Part shown: one piece after another, positions 27,501 through 38,433 of the stretch
Layout: every line of letters starts with the position of its first letter
Numbering within the stretch: the first letter of the stretch is position 1
Assembly: GCF_003672135.1 (NCBI RefSeq)
Contig: NC_039506.1
Coordinates: 5,890,001 to 5,954,000 of the forward strand
DNA length: 64,000 bases
Reading direction: 5' to 3'
Origin: Ooceraea biroi
Lineage: Eukaryota; Arthropoda; Insecta; Hymenoptera; Formicidae
Notes under the pieces: model-generated
What the model was told of the DNA's origin: nothing
Databases searched by the model: none
Seen by the model: only the letters and a program-made list of their open reading frames with translations
Made by a program: the position numbers and the translations under genes

Positions 27501-30500
27501 ACTTATAATGATGAATGGATAAAAGCAAACAGGTTCATATTTCTAATAAAATTACTTGCACGTCGTATAAATTATATTATCAAAAATTTTTAATTGAGAT
27601 GATTAGATAAGCGGTCTGTAGATGTTAGAATTCTGTTATATATTAGTTCAAGAAGATATATTGTGTTGTTTGAAAGAAAAAAAATTCCATATCTTTTTCT
27701 TAATAGAATACTGTCAAATAAATATCTTATTTTGAAATTAGTCTGCGCTATAGTTCCGTAACACCTGACTTTAAGAGAAAATATAAACGTACAGTCATCA
27801 AGCCACCACCACCTGGTCATAAAGTGTGTGCGATGTTCAGCTTACATTTCTAAATGTTTCACAGAGAGTTGTGTAGAATTTGTTATAAAAGAATTACTAG
27901 CGCACGTTAAAAGAAATTTATTTGTTAAAAGAAATTACTAACTAATGCGTTCCTTTGAGACTAGAGTCGAATATCGTACTTTGGCTTAAAAAGCATGAAA
28001 TACTACCTCATGCAAGTTATGCCGAATTTTTATACGTAACTATACTAAATGTACACATAATATCGCACGAGATATTATTTACTACACTACTACTTCACAT
28101 AATATTTAACTAAGATATGATATCAAAAGTTATTTTATTAAATTAGATGTATCATACTTTGAGTATTGTTATTATATTTTGTTATTATATATTATTATTA
28201 TACTATATTTGATTACGTGTGATCTCAAATTGAGAAGGAAATTCTTTTCTAAGTACTACGAAGAGAAGAATACTTCACGAGTCATGGCACAGCCTAAGAA
28301 CTCATTCCGTCTTACGTATAATTTTAATCCTTGCTATGCAAAGATATTTCATTTTTTTATCCTAAATGGTAATGGCGCGTGTGAGTGTAATGTTGGTATG
28401 TGCCTGAAGCTCCTGCCCACATTAAAGACAAATTCACAACCAACAGGCAATGGCCACTAATATCATACATGGAGTATACATGCATGTACAATGTACGGTG
28501 TAGTGTTCTCTAATGAACTGATGGAGCATTGGGAGTTTACCGTGTGATATGCGGTGATATCAAACGTAGAATATGAAATTACCTTTCAGTGTCATAAATT
28601 CTGCCTCGTATTTCTTCAACTTCTTTAACGTCACTGAACAAGCTAACTTCATAACATAGCGTGCCACCTCTTCGTTTCGGCAACGTTTCGGTAAGTGTAC
28701 TCGGAAGTATTTCAATATACTTTCGAAGTCCAACTGTAATAGTTCCTTTTTACACAACTGAAAGATAAGATTGCCTTTCACTCATACGTATTATTCGTGG
28801 AACGGTCACAATTATTTACATACTATTAATAAATATTATTATTATTATTATTATATTATTATTAAACGTCACGCTGCTTGAAACAACTTACCATTAACAA
28901 AGCGAGAGCAACCTGGAATAATGTGTCGAGTCCTTGTAAGAGAAATACGTCCAAAATATGAAAGACCAGATATAATGGAAATCTAGCGGTAAATAGAGTT
29001 AGAAACCATTGTGCGGCGAACATGTGCGTCTCTACGCCGCGATCACAGAAATGCTTATAGAGTTCTGGCAATTGATCCTGAAAACCAAGGAAAATTCATA
29101 CATTATCATTATAACGTGCTATATTCATTTGATTTACATGATGACATGATGGATTTCATATCAACTCACTTCTATCAAGCGATTCAACTGATAAAATCGC
29201 ATGTAAAGGTTGTCAAATCTATCCTTGTATAAATCTCGAAGACCGTAATCGTACATTAGTTTGACCAGAACGCAAAACGCTTGTTCTTCCGGCATCTACA
29301 AAAAAAAGAAACGTTCACGTTTCTTTTTGCTTCGCAATACTCCGCAGGTTGTTATTAACATATCATTTAAGGAAGTTCTGCAAAACTAATGATCACTTAC
29401 GTGCAGCAACAGACTAGCAACTAAGAAACTAAGGCCCTGGCAATATCCGACCTCTTCGTCATGAACGGCATACGCTTTACTTATTCTGTATAAAGAATCC
29501 TGCCCTAAGCCACCTGTTTCTTTAAAGAAATCGTGGGCTGGAAACGTTCTGTTGATGTCCCTTAAAATCACACTCTCGCAACTGCTTTCCTGCACGTTAA
29601 TCAGCAACATTTACGTTACGTCAGTTAATAAATGGTATTATTTGAAACTGTATATCCCAAATACCTACTTTTGTAATCAACATCCTATATTTATCCATCA
29701 TCTCTTGCGAGTTGTCACAGTTACTTAAACGTTGCCAAACTTCACCGCGCAAGGCCTCGGGAATCCCTTGTTTCGTGAGTTTTATAAGAAGTTTCGGACG
29801 TTGTTCGTTCACCTGCCAGCTATCTAAAACTTCAGCCCAGCTGGCCAACTCGTCTGCTGAACAGTCCTTAGAAACCTCGCCTGTACCACTTAACATGGGC
29901 TCGTCTCCGTCTGTCACAAAAATATTCACAAAAATAATAATTATAAATGGGCGTCTCTTTCTCTCTTTCAATCCTCTCGTTCAACTCATTCACCTGAATC
30001 GATTTCTTCTTTAGGCGTGAGCGTGTCGATACTAGTTAAGGAAGGTGATCTAATTAAGGACGCCAGATTCAAAGCCAGATTTAATCTGTTTCTATCTAAT
30101 TCACCAGATGTTTCTATACTTTGTACTTCATAATGTACCTCGGCACCATCCCCAGAAATTACCTATCACGAAAACGATTATTAATTGAGGATTGTAGACA
30201 CTGTGGAAAGATAATGTCTTATTATAAAGGACGTGTGAGAATATCGCTTACCTCTTTAGAATTGAGATAAAACTGTTGCACAAGATTTCTTTTGTTAAAA
30301 TACCAAAATCTCTCGTTTTGTGGATATACCTTAACCGACGTTTCTATGACAAATCTCACGGGTTCTCGGATGTCTCGGATAACGAGATCAACGGCAACTG
30401 TCATGAAAATTTTACCCTCTCTGGGAGTTTCTATATTAAGAGTTTCCAAAGCGGGATCCGCGGGATCCCAACGTCCACAGATGTTATAGCACTGTTTGTC

Positions 30501-32220
30501 TTGCATTATTGGTCCAGTATTAACTTGCTGCAAAATCGTTGTAATATTGCGAACATCTGAGCTGATTATAGACATAAAGTTAACTTGCTGGTGTGTGTCT
30601 CTGTTTACCATCTCAAGTAGTCGCATATCGCTGTGTTTAACATTTCGCCCAGGGCTAACAAGTACTCCAAAGCATCTCTCGACTTCGAGCGTAATGCCAC
30701 CCTCTTTACTGGATACTTGCTGAATGCTCAAGCAGACTTGTTTCGCCACGTTACTTCGTAACTTAAAACAATTTCTATCCTTAGGGACTGTGCTGAAACC
30801 ACCTTTTCCGTCTTCCTCTTTTATTTCCATAGTAACTTCAAAAATAAACACTCTGGAATTAATTTTTTCGCTACCAGCGTTAAAACCACTGAAATCACTG
30901 CCCGTCAGGGAACTCGTCATTGAACGCGGTATTCTGTGAAATGCTTTCGAGAAGCAGGCTGACACTTGTCCGACCTAAATAAAATAATCGCAGAATAAGA
31001 TCTATCAATCTACTATGACGGTACAGTATTTCAAGTTATCTAATACTTCAGAGTTTTAATCTATATATTATAAAATGCACTATGACAAAACTTGTGAATC
31101 TGCATTGTAGAACAATATGCTATATTGTATGCATGCGCAGTAATCAGCGATAAAAACATACCGCCTCCGGTATGTCACAGCGGAAAACATGACACTGATA
31201 AATGGCAGACTCTAACGTGTCACCGTGTGACCACGTGAAAGCGAAACACGCCGCACAGGAACCGGTACTCTCGCCTCGTGCGTAAAACAGAATGCGTTGC
31301 ACCTCGTAACGCGCGATGGCTTGCTGCGTTCCAGCATCGTACAAACTAAAACATCCGAGTATTTGTAACTTTACGTTACGTGACACAAATAACCTGATTT
31401 TTCCGCACAAGTACTGATTTCAAGTATACTTACACCACCGAACCCTGCGAACTGCTCGGCACTGAGACAGAAATCTTTATTCCTAAATTCAGAGATTGCT
31501 CTGCGTTCAGTATATTCATGTTCCGCTGTATTTCGCATTCTGATTTTGGTGCGTTTATTGCGGCTGCTCCCAGGTAAGTGACACCATTGAAAATAGTGCA
31601 TTCTTGTTGGACGTGCAACAACGCATTTAATTCTGAATCATGAACATATATTTAATATCTTAAAGCTTGCTTGCTTGCTTTCTTCTACTGAATCTTTATC
31701 ACTAAATATCACTAAATTAGCATGAAAGTGGCCTATGACTCACCTTCCTCGAGGTAATCTTCAGGCTTCATGATATCCTGCTTCTCCGATGCAACAACAC
31801 AGGTACTAACGTCGTAGAATTTGCTGTGGCCCACTTTCTTCATCTTTTCTTGATTTTGTTGGCTAGCTCCTGTCGCTTTAAACTCACCACCCTCCATCTT
31901 TGAATCTTCTGTCAAGATCTGCAACAATCACGTGCAAAGTGGATATTTCAACTAGTCTATCAGATTTATCTAGTTGTTGATTTGCAACGAGGTCTTCATT
32001 TTGAAATCTAGATTAACGTCATCGTGATAAGTCTGATAAAGATATAGACCTCGCGTAGATTATTCTGCAAATCCTCCAGATTGCCGTTGTTGGCGATTTT
32101 CAACATGGGTGGTTCCAAAATAGCTTGCTGCTGCTTGCTAGTACCCTTTTCATTTACAAATTCGTATTCGTCACTTGTCGCCACTGATTCCATGGACTTT
32201 ACGCTCATGCTATCCTCCAT
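24529..32220 (-). CDS. RABGAP1: Rab GTPase-activating protein 1 homologue (RABGAP1/GAPCenA), complete model
   Basis: RABGAP1 proteins speed GTP hydrolysis by Rab GTPases on Golgi/endosomal membranes and centrosomes. Coding exons from 5' to 3' (plus coordinates): 32050-32220, 31744-31918, 31434-31602, 31162-31345, 30252-30974, 29994-30162, 29669-29910, 29401-29589, 29170-29295, 28892-29077, 28583-28757, 25736-25921, 25245-25435, 25100-25159, 24831-25022, 24529-24762. They sum to 3,372 nt (1,123 aa; the human protein is near 1,070) with every phase matching. Domains: PTB about 116-250 (VTYLGAAAINAPKSE); DUF3694-type about 255-470 (CFGVLVSPGRNVKHSDM); TBC about 579-780 with arginine finger R625 (ILRDINR) and glutamine finger Q662 (GYCQG); C-terminal coiled coil ending RELELELAQTKL and ARNSWPWLSKTLSSIK. 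The catalytic fingers are intact. Weak points are the donor of the first exon (GTCTAT) and the 25736-25921 exon, which does not resemble the family. An EVI5-type TBC protein is excluded by the PTB domain. Confidence 0.93.
25736..25921 (-). CDS. RABGAP1: Uncertain RABGAP1 exon (divergent linker)
   Basis: This open segment is entered after phase-1 exon 28583-28757 and leaves through donor A|GTAAGC, joining exon 25245-25435 in frame (KELMK then KAQENADEY). It encodes about 62 residues, including a CxxC pair (ICQLCSNQL) and a short coiled-coil start (FRINDANMSHAVKEL). RABGAP1 proteins normally carry a Glu-rich coiled coil here, which I could not find anywhere between 25.9 and 28.6 kb. The acceptor (ATTAGGTAG) has a poor pyrimidine tract, so the upstream border may be wrong or a further exon may be missing. 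Confidence 0.5.
25922..28582 (-). other. Large RABGAP1 intron (2.7 kb)
   Basis: Lies between the last TBC-region exon and the divergent linker exon. AT-rich, with no other exon recognised on either strand. By family comparison a coiled-coil exon might be expected here but was not seen. Confidence 0.55.
28834..28864. repeat. (ATT)n microsatellite in a RABGAP1 intron
   Basis: Interrupted ATT/TTA trinucleotide repeat in the intron between the exons at 28583-28757 and 28892-29077, close to the donor of the latter. Confidence 0.85.
29303..29328 (-). promoter_or_regulatory. Perfect hairpin covering a splice-acceptor pyrimidine tract
   Basis: Two 12-nt arms (AAAAAGAAACGT and its exact reverse complement) are separated by 2 nt. 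On the minus strand the downstream arm (ACGTTTCTTTTT) is the pyrimidine tract just before the TTTGTAG acceptor of RABGAP1 exon 29170-29295. The intron is only 105 nt. Folding in pre-mRNA would hide the tract. Confidence 0.6.
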
Positions 32221-32228
32221 AACTAAGT

Positions 32229-33200
32229 CTGCAACGTTAATACTTATTGAACAATTATCCGTTTGACAACATTGATTTTTAGATATATATGCAGCATCCT
32301 TTCTCGAAATCTCTATCGATTACATCAGATTGTATAATACGTTTGACAACTTGTCCAACATCTCGACAAACTAGTAAATAAACTACGATCTTTCATTAAA
32401 CTGTTCGAGACCCAAGCTTCGAGTAAATCTCATATCTCAATCATTTTAATCGGATTCTTTCACAGGAAGGAAACAATCCTACATTCTATCTCACACTTGG
32501 AAGTCCCTTTGGTACAGTATTTACAAACATCGCTCCGGTACAGTGACGTTAAACACGTACAAAGCTACGACTCCCTCTCTAGAACACGAGTGACTCTGTA
32601 CGTTTCTCGGCGTAGTACAAAGCGTTATCTCTAATCCAGTATCCGTGGAGACGTCCTGAGGAGACGGCGAGTGCCAGAAGGGAGGGATTCGATTCTCCGC
32701 GCTGCGGGACTCCTCACCGCGTTCTCGTGTCACCCTCGCGCTCTATCAGCGCGAGCCATTAGAGCGCGAGCGAAATATTCCGTTCGATCGCGGTTATTAA
32801 CGCAGCAGAACAAGCGGCGCGTGGACCAAGTTCGCGGCGACGACGACGACGACGGCGGCGGCGGCGGCATCACCGTGCGACGAACGACGCATCCGCCCGT
32901 TTCCTCCCGTGATTCGCGACGGTATTTCAAGCGATGACGAGATCCGATATCCGGTCGTAGCGTTTATCACCTCCCCGACTTTGTCCTCGACTCTCCGCTC
33001 GCACTCGCGTTCCTCGTCTCGCCGAGCGCGGAATGGAAAACGGGAATTCACCTTCGCCGCGGTGCGCTCCCGAGTTCTCGTGGTGACACCGCCGCTGCCC
33101 GTTGTCCCCCCGCTTCCCCGCTCTCCGCTCAGTCACTCCCGTCTAGTGTAGCACGCGTGTCGCATCCGACCATCTCACGGCAAGGCGCGCGTTCCCTCAC
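32229..33200 (-). promoter_or_regulatory. RABGAP1 CpG-rich promoter and leader region
   Basis: The first coding exon has an acceptor (GTTGCAG) only 8 nt before its ATG, so a separate leader exon must lie upstream. GC- and CpG-rich DNA at 32,560-33,200 is the likely leader/promoter. A plausible leader-exon donor on minus is GCG|GTGAGG with the exon's low end at 32718. The transcription start cannot be fixed. A GAC/GGC triplet run lies at 32,837-32,868. Confidence 0.5.
32837..32868. repeat. (GAC)n(GGC)n triplet repeat in the RABGAP1 promoter/leader
   Basis: Five GAC-type units are followed by five GGC-type units. On the RABGAP1 strand this is a GCC/GTC run. Trinucleotide runs like this in CpG-rich leaders are often length-variable. 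Confidence 0.85.
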
Positions 33201-34395
33201 GCTCGCGACGGACATTTACATGGTTTCCTCGTAGCGATGACGATCAGTGCGCCTGACAGAGACGACGACAGGGTCGGCCATTCGTGGACCTCCACTGCCC
33301 AGAAACCTCGGGTAGGGGGTAACCACCGATACTGCGATACGGTAGAGTATCGAGATACTCTCCTCTCGATATGGCAGTACCTCCGCGCGGATCTCGGGAC
33401 GACAGCTGTTCGTGTATATATTTCGATTGACGAGTAGCTTGAGACGCATTACGTAATCTCCTCTCATTTATTTCTAACGTGGAGACAGGTGTACGACGAT
33501 GATGATGATGTTAGAGAAGGTAGAAGAACGGGTCACGGACGAAATGTAGCTGAAAATGTACGCTTTTGACAATTTCGTATTTGATTTCTTGCTCTTTAGA
33601 TTTCTCATATTTGAATTTCGTCACGTCTCGATTGATGTAAATATGGCGCTGCATCCGCGTCTATAATCGACGACGATTCCGCAAGCCTTCGGAAGATGGC
33701 GCAGAGATATGCGGCAACGTTCAACAGCGTGATCCGAGTTTCTGACACATGCGCGACAACCAAGCAGGTACAGTAACGTACGATATGCTGGATACATGAA
33801 ACACCATAAGTGAGAAATTTTTTACGAACAGGTAGTTGCAGAGGTTAGATTAAGAATGCATGTAAATCATTTAACACGTTCTCTGCTAAGTCGGTTTTGA
33901 GTTATCATTTTCAGACCATGTGTACTAAAAACGGTACATAGAGTTTGATAAATGTACAAAAATCATCAGTTTTTCGCTTTTTGTGAGCTGAAAATGTATT
34001 TTTTTAATAGAAAAAATAGTGAAACGTGATGCAACTCAACAAACATCATCATAGAGCATGTAATAGTGATATCAATAATAATTTTTTTGCACTTTATCTA
34101 CCAATGATAAAAACATCGCTTGGCCTGAAAATGAGTTTCAGCGTGCATCGAAAATGGTACACGCGGCAGGAAAATCGTGTTAAATCCTTCGTAAATATGC
34201 TATTGTATAATACGTGTGTATATAGTTCTCATGCCGTTTAGCAATTTCCGAAAAATTGATGAATCGCATTGTTGCAATTAATGATTAATCCCCAGCGGTC
34301 TCTTTTTCTTCTCAATTGGATACTGTACTGGGACATGCTCGTCGCGCATGCGCAGACACCCAACCGTAACGTACGAGCACAGTTCGGCTCGGTTC
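33201..34395. other. Divergent intergenic interval RABGAP1-EEIG1
   Basis: About 1.2 kb between the CpG-rich RABGAP1 leader region and the EEIG1 leader exon. GC-rich at both ends and AT-rich in the middle (33.8-34.3 kb). No coding sequence supported. Confidence 0.5.
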
Positions 34396-34398
34396 AGT
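34343..34398 (+). promoter_or_regulatory. EEIG1 core promoter: NRF1-type site and initiator
   Basis: CGCGCATGCGCA at 34343-34354 is a palindromic NRF1-type (TGCGCATGCGCA-like) site. About 40 bp downstream, TTCAGT at 34393-34398 fits the arthropod initiator TCAGT. The sequence switches there from AT-rich to leader-like GC-rich DNA. Start-site assignment is inference. Confidence 0.5.
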
Positions 34399-34634
34399 GC
34401 AGTTCGTAGGCGAGTCCGGTGAGGTTCGCTGTTGCTTTGGACGTGACGAAGCGGCCGTAGCCACTTCGTTCACGGAACTCTCGTGTTTTCGTGTCGAGAA
34501 GATCGACGACGCTGTCGTTGTGTCACCGCCGCCGTGATCGAAGTCTCGAGATTCGCGGAAAGACGTCTGTGATCATGAAAAGTGCGAGAGTGCGTGAAGT
34601 TGGCTAGCGTACGTCACGAGCTACAGAGCAGAGG
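34396..34634 (+). other. EEIG1: EEIG1 leader exon 1 (5' UTR)
   Basis: Inferred noncoding first exon from the TCAGT initiator to donor GAGG|GTAAGC (GT at 34635). It contains an ATG at 34575 opening a ten-codon upstream frame (MKSARVREVG). The exon joins acceptor TTTGTTTTGCAG ending at 37646. Transcript evidence is needed to confirm the start. Confidence 0.45.
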
Positions 34635-37600
34635 GTAAGCGCGACTCGCGGCCGACCTCTCGCGATTCCCGGTTCAGATTGAAACCCGACAGTGATTTCT
34701 ACGGTGTTCCCATTGAAAGCAAGACGCGATGGTAGATCGAGGAAGATCGCATCGTCTGAACGCCGTGGCAAGTGTCATCGACGCGCGCGCGAGAGGTTAT
34801 AAATCGCACCTGCCATCATGGGACGATCCACGGTGGAGCGTTCGTCGCGCGCACGGTCAGCCGTCTGAAATTTCTCAGGTTCGCGCGGATTCGGAGGCAC
34901 GTCTACGAGATCGGTAGACTGGATCTGTGCGCTCGAAAATTGATCCCGTTGTGACAGCCGACCGTAGACGCGCGCGAGAGGTTATAAAGTCGACGCGAGG
35001 ATCAGCGTCTGCCATCGCGGCTGCAAGGTTTACTGCTCTACCGTTCACCGTCCGTAAATAAATACGCGTCGCTCTTCCTGAAATTGCATAAACCCGCGGT
35101 ACTCCTCGCGCTTCCGTTTCTCTCCGTTTTCCTGGTTGCGTCGCTTTAATTCCGCACTCGGCAATCCCACGGGGATCGATGCAATCTGGTAACCCTCGGC
35201 GCGCGAACGAGGCTCCGATTCCAGGAACCGATTTGCAAAAGGACAGTGTCCTGACTTGCAAGCCGGTCAGGGACGACTGGTGCCGTCGGTCTGTCAACTG
35301 TCCGTTTAACGGCTGGCGGTTGACCGCGAGAGATAAGGAGTACGCGTGTTCTTATCAGCGCGGCCTCCGTGCCACTTTCGCAGCGTCGCGTGCGCGTGAA
35401 TGCCCGCAGTCGAGTGCAGACGCGATGCAGGGAGCTCCTATAATTGGATGCTTTAGGTTATGTCGTGCACCACCGGTTTATGGTGATGCAACAGCCAGGA
35501 GTTGAGGTCCTGTGAGTTACAGGCAAAAGTTTAAATATTTTACACGTTAGCACTAACTGTCCGGGAACGCCCAAGTTTAATCTGAATGACAGTCTTTGAT
35601 TAATTTGAAACTCTCTTTCTTGTTCATGATGTTGAAATATCTATGTTTTTAAAGTAGATAAAGGACTTATCATGTGATTTAAATTTAAATAAATTTTATC
35701 TTCTTGGAACTTTAAATCGAGAGAGATTAAATGGCAATACTTAATTACGATTAAAATATTAAATATTTCAAGAAGTTCAGAACAGAATTCCTGACAAGTC
35801 TTATTATCTATAATCGAAATTTCGCGATTTTAAACATGTTAATAAATCTGTTATTAAATTTTTAGATCAGCAATTTCGTAAGGCTCTGTATGTGACTTAT
35901 TCTGTACTTTTATGCCATTGGGCGGATTGGATTATATTTTAGTTTTAAAATATTGATATGCGCAAGTTAATATAATTCATAACGTTTAATAGATTTTTCC
36001 CTATTTATGTCATGGTTAGGGTCATGATGTAGAAAAGGACAAAGCCATTTATAGATAATTGTGCATCATTGATTAAGAAAATACTTAAGAGACACATTTG
36101 CTGTGCATATTATAATTTTAATTCCTCAAAGAATTAAAAAATTTGAAACATTTTATTTTTAATTATAATGCTTTTTATGCATTGATTGTATTTGCATGGC
36201 TATCAAAATGCTATTTCAAAAATCTTCCTATTTGTAATTAACTATCGGTGATTTAAAAATACGCGTTATGAATCCATTAAAAAGAGATATACTCGCTTTT
36301 TAATAAATCTCAAACCGCGATGAGCGAGATTCAAGATGCGATATTTAAAGCTGCTCAACGTATTGAAAACATTAAATTTTCGTGCTGTTTTAAACGGCTT
36401 CCAAACTTTTTCATTCTGTTCTGCCAATTCTCGTAATATTCAGTTCTCCAATTGGTAATTTCCGTTTCTCGTCTTTAGTGTCTTGAGTTCCTGTTCGAGT
36501 ACGATTGAACAAGAACAGCCGTGTATGTTTATTTAACTGCTAGATAATTGTAGTCGTGTCTGATCTCGATTCCTGTTAACTACTGGTGTGTATCATGTTG
36601 ATTATGCATTAGATTCGCCCCGTTTTCCCGAAACTTGATTCCAGGAAGAACCGGCTCGGTTTCCGCACGCAATTAACATCTTTTCTCGAAACATGCATCT
36701 CTCTAATTAGTGTCGCGTTTGCATTTCTCTCTAGCGTCATGTCATACGACCAATTCGCACAATTGTCGCGATTCACAAGTTGTCGGGTCAAGTAACTTGA
36801 AGGAAGAGATGTGTGAACATTATGCTGAATATCGCTGAATAAAATACTCGCGTATAAATATCTCAAACACTTGTTACCGTCCAACGCGCGCTGTGCGGTT
36901 ATATTAATTATTCAATAAATGGTGGAAATGTGGAGAATGTTATAATAGATACACAATTATCATTGACTTACATATTATCATTAAGTTATATAATCGGTTA
37001 TATTCCTCTTCCAAGAAAAAAAGAAAAATATAAATATTCTAAAATATATTGTTCCATTAACAAAATGCAACATAGAGCAAAGTAGAATAATTATTTATCA
37101 TTAGAAAAATTATTATTTATTATTATTATTAGAAAAAGATTATTTATAACACGTATCAGTAACAAAATATGCAAAGCATAGAAATTAAAGTGTTATCACG
37201 GCATTTTCCGCATATTTGAAAGATAGCGTTTCGCAAGTGATAGGCGACGTCTCCTTGTTTTACGTATAGTAGATATGATTCTTTTGGCTTTTAATTTATT
37301 GAGATTACCTTATGCGTCTATATACCTTCATATACCTTAAATAATTATTCCAATTTACTCTATATTGCACCTTTATTGAGATTACCTCTACAAGAAGTCT
37401 TACGCAACTTTCGTGTTTAGTGGTTTAAAAGGAATAGACTCTTATGGACATCAATTGCGCTACGCACTTGCAATGAAATTTACCTTACACGTTTTACTAT
37501 CGTGCCGTTCATAACTTTTCGCGCAACAAGTGAGCCGTGCCTACTCGCGTTTTCTTCTTGCCTCATAAAACCAGTCGCTTTTCACCTTCTCGCCTCACAC

Positions 37601-37646
37601 CGGTTCATTACGATCACGTAACATAATCGTTCACTTTGTTTTGCAG
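34635..37646 (+). other. EEIG1 leader intron (3.0 kb)
   Basis: Bounded by GTAAGC and TTTGTTTTGCAG. The first 900 bp are GC-rich and include two near-identical TATAAA-containing repeats (34,779-34,803 and 34,967-34,988). The rest is AT-rich. No coding exon recognised. Confidence 0.45.
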
Positions 37647-38287
37647 CCCCGGACGACGAAAATGGCAACCACGTACGCCAGCCGCATCTCTTCTTCTTGA
37701 ACGACGTTGGCAAACGGTGGACATAGAAACAACGACGTCGATGAAGCATCTGCGAGCAAGATTGCTACGAAATCGTCGTCCGCTACGTTGTGTCCGCTCC
37801 TGATACGTCCTTCCTCCGAGGAATTCTCGGCAATCGGAAATCGCGCGGTAGAAACTCACGCCGTGATCCGTTCGCGTGTGTTCGCGGTGCTCAAAAATTA
37901 ATCTCGCCTCACGTTCTCGTGAAACCGGCGGAGGGTTCCGGAAAGCCGAAGCTACCTCCTCTGACCCGCAGTTTCCGCGAATTGAACGTCGGAAATGACT
38001 ACCTCGCACGCGTAGCATTGACGGTGGGGTTTACAGTGCGCGAAAATCACCGAGTGATCGAAGAAGCTACGAGCCGACCGCTTCCAAGAGGTTTGCAAGT
38101 CGGCCGTATGCATCGATCAGCTGGTATCACCCGCGATCGTGATTGAATCGAGGACGAGGTCGAAACCGTAAGGTCGTTGAGATTCCGCGGACACGGTGGG
38201 CAGAGTTAGGATCCTGCTGCGCTCGAGGATTCGCACGAGGACTATACGAAGACAGGATTCAAAGTGCGGTGCCCGGGCCTCAGTGAG
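37647..38287 (+). other. EEIG1: EEIG1 leader exon 2, uORF-rich 5' UTR
   Basis: Starts after a strong acceptor (TTTGTTTTGCAG) and runs directly into the coding start at 38288. It carries at least four short ATG upstream frames: 37662 (12 codons), 37741 (20 codons, stop 37801-37803), 37995 (6 codons) and 38108. Such a leader predicts restrained or regulated translation. Confidence 0.55.
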
Positions 38288-38433
38288 ATGGCCTTCATGA
38301 TGAAGAAGAAGAAATACAAATTCTCGGTGGAGGTTGACCTCGAGGAGCTCACGGCGGTGCCATTCGTCAGTGCCGTGCTGTTCGCGAAGCTGAGGCTCCT
38401 GGATGGCGGTTCGTTCGTCGATCATTCTACCAG
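38288..38433 (+). CDS. EEIG1: EEIG1/FAM102 homologue, first coding exon (gene continues past window)
   Basis: The frame opens MAFMMKKKKYKFSVEVDL, continues EELTAVPFVSAVLFAKLRL and ends LDGGSFVDHST, with the split codon AG at donor GTAAGC (38434). This is the start of the NT-C2 (N-terminal C2-like) domain of the EEIG1/EEIG2 (FAM102A/B, C. elegans SYM-3, fly CG8671) family. Key family features are the MAF start, the basic KKKK run, and EEL-AVPF and RLLDGG. The domain is thought to contact membranes and the family is linked to trafficking and, in mammals, oestrogen/RANKL signalling. Only 48 complete codons are in the window. The expected next piece (a W-[KR]-rich strand and CKM motif) was not found up to 64,000. 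The gene is divergent to RABGAP1. Confidence 0.9.

Noticed and set aside
37707..37901. 64-codon frame upstream of the EEIG1 start as a separate small protein
   Set aside because: It begins with a non-ATG codon, lies inside the EEIG1 leader exon and resembles nothing; treated as leader sequence.
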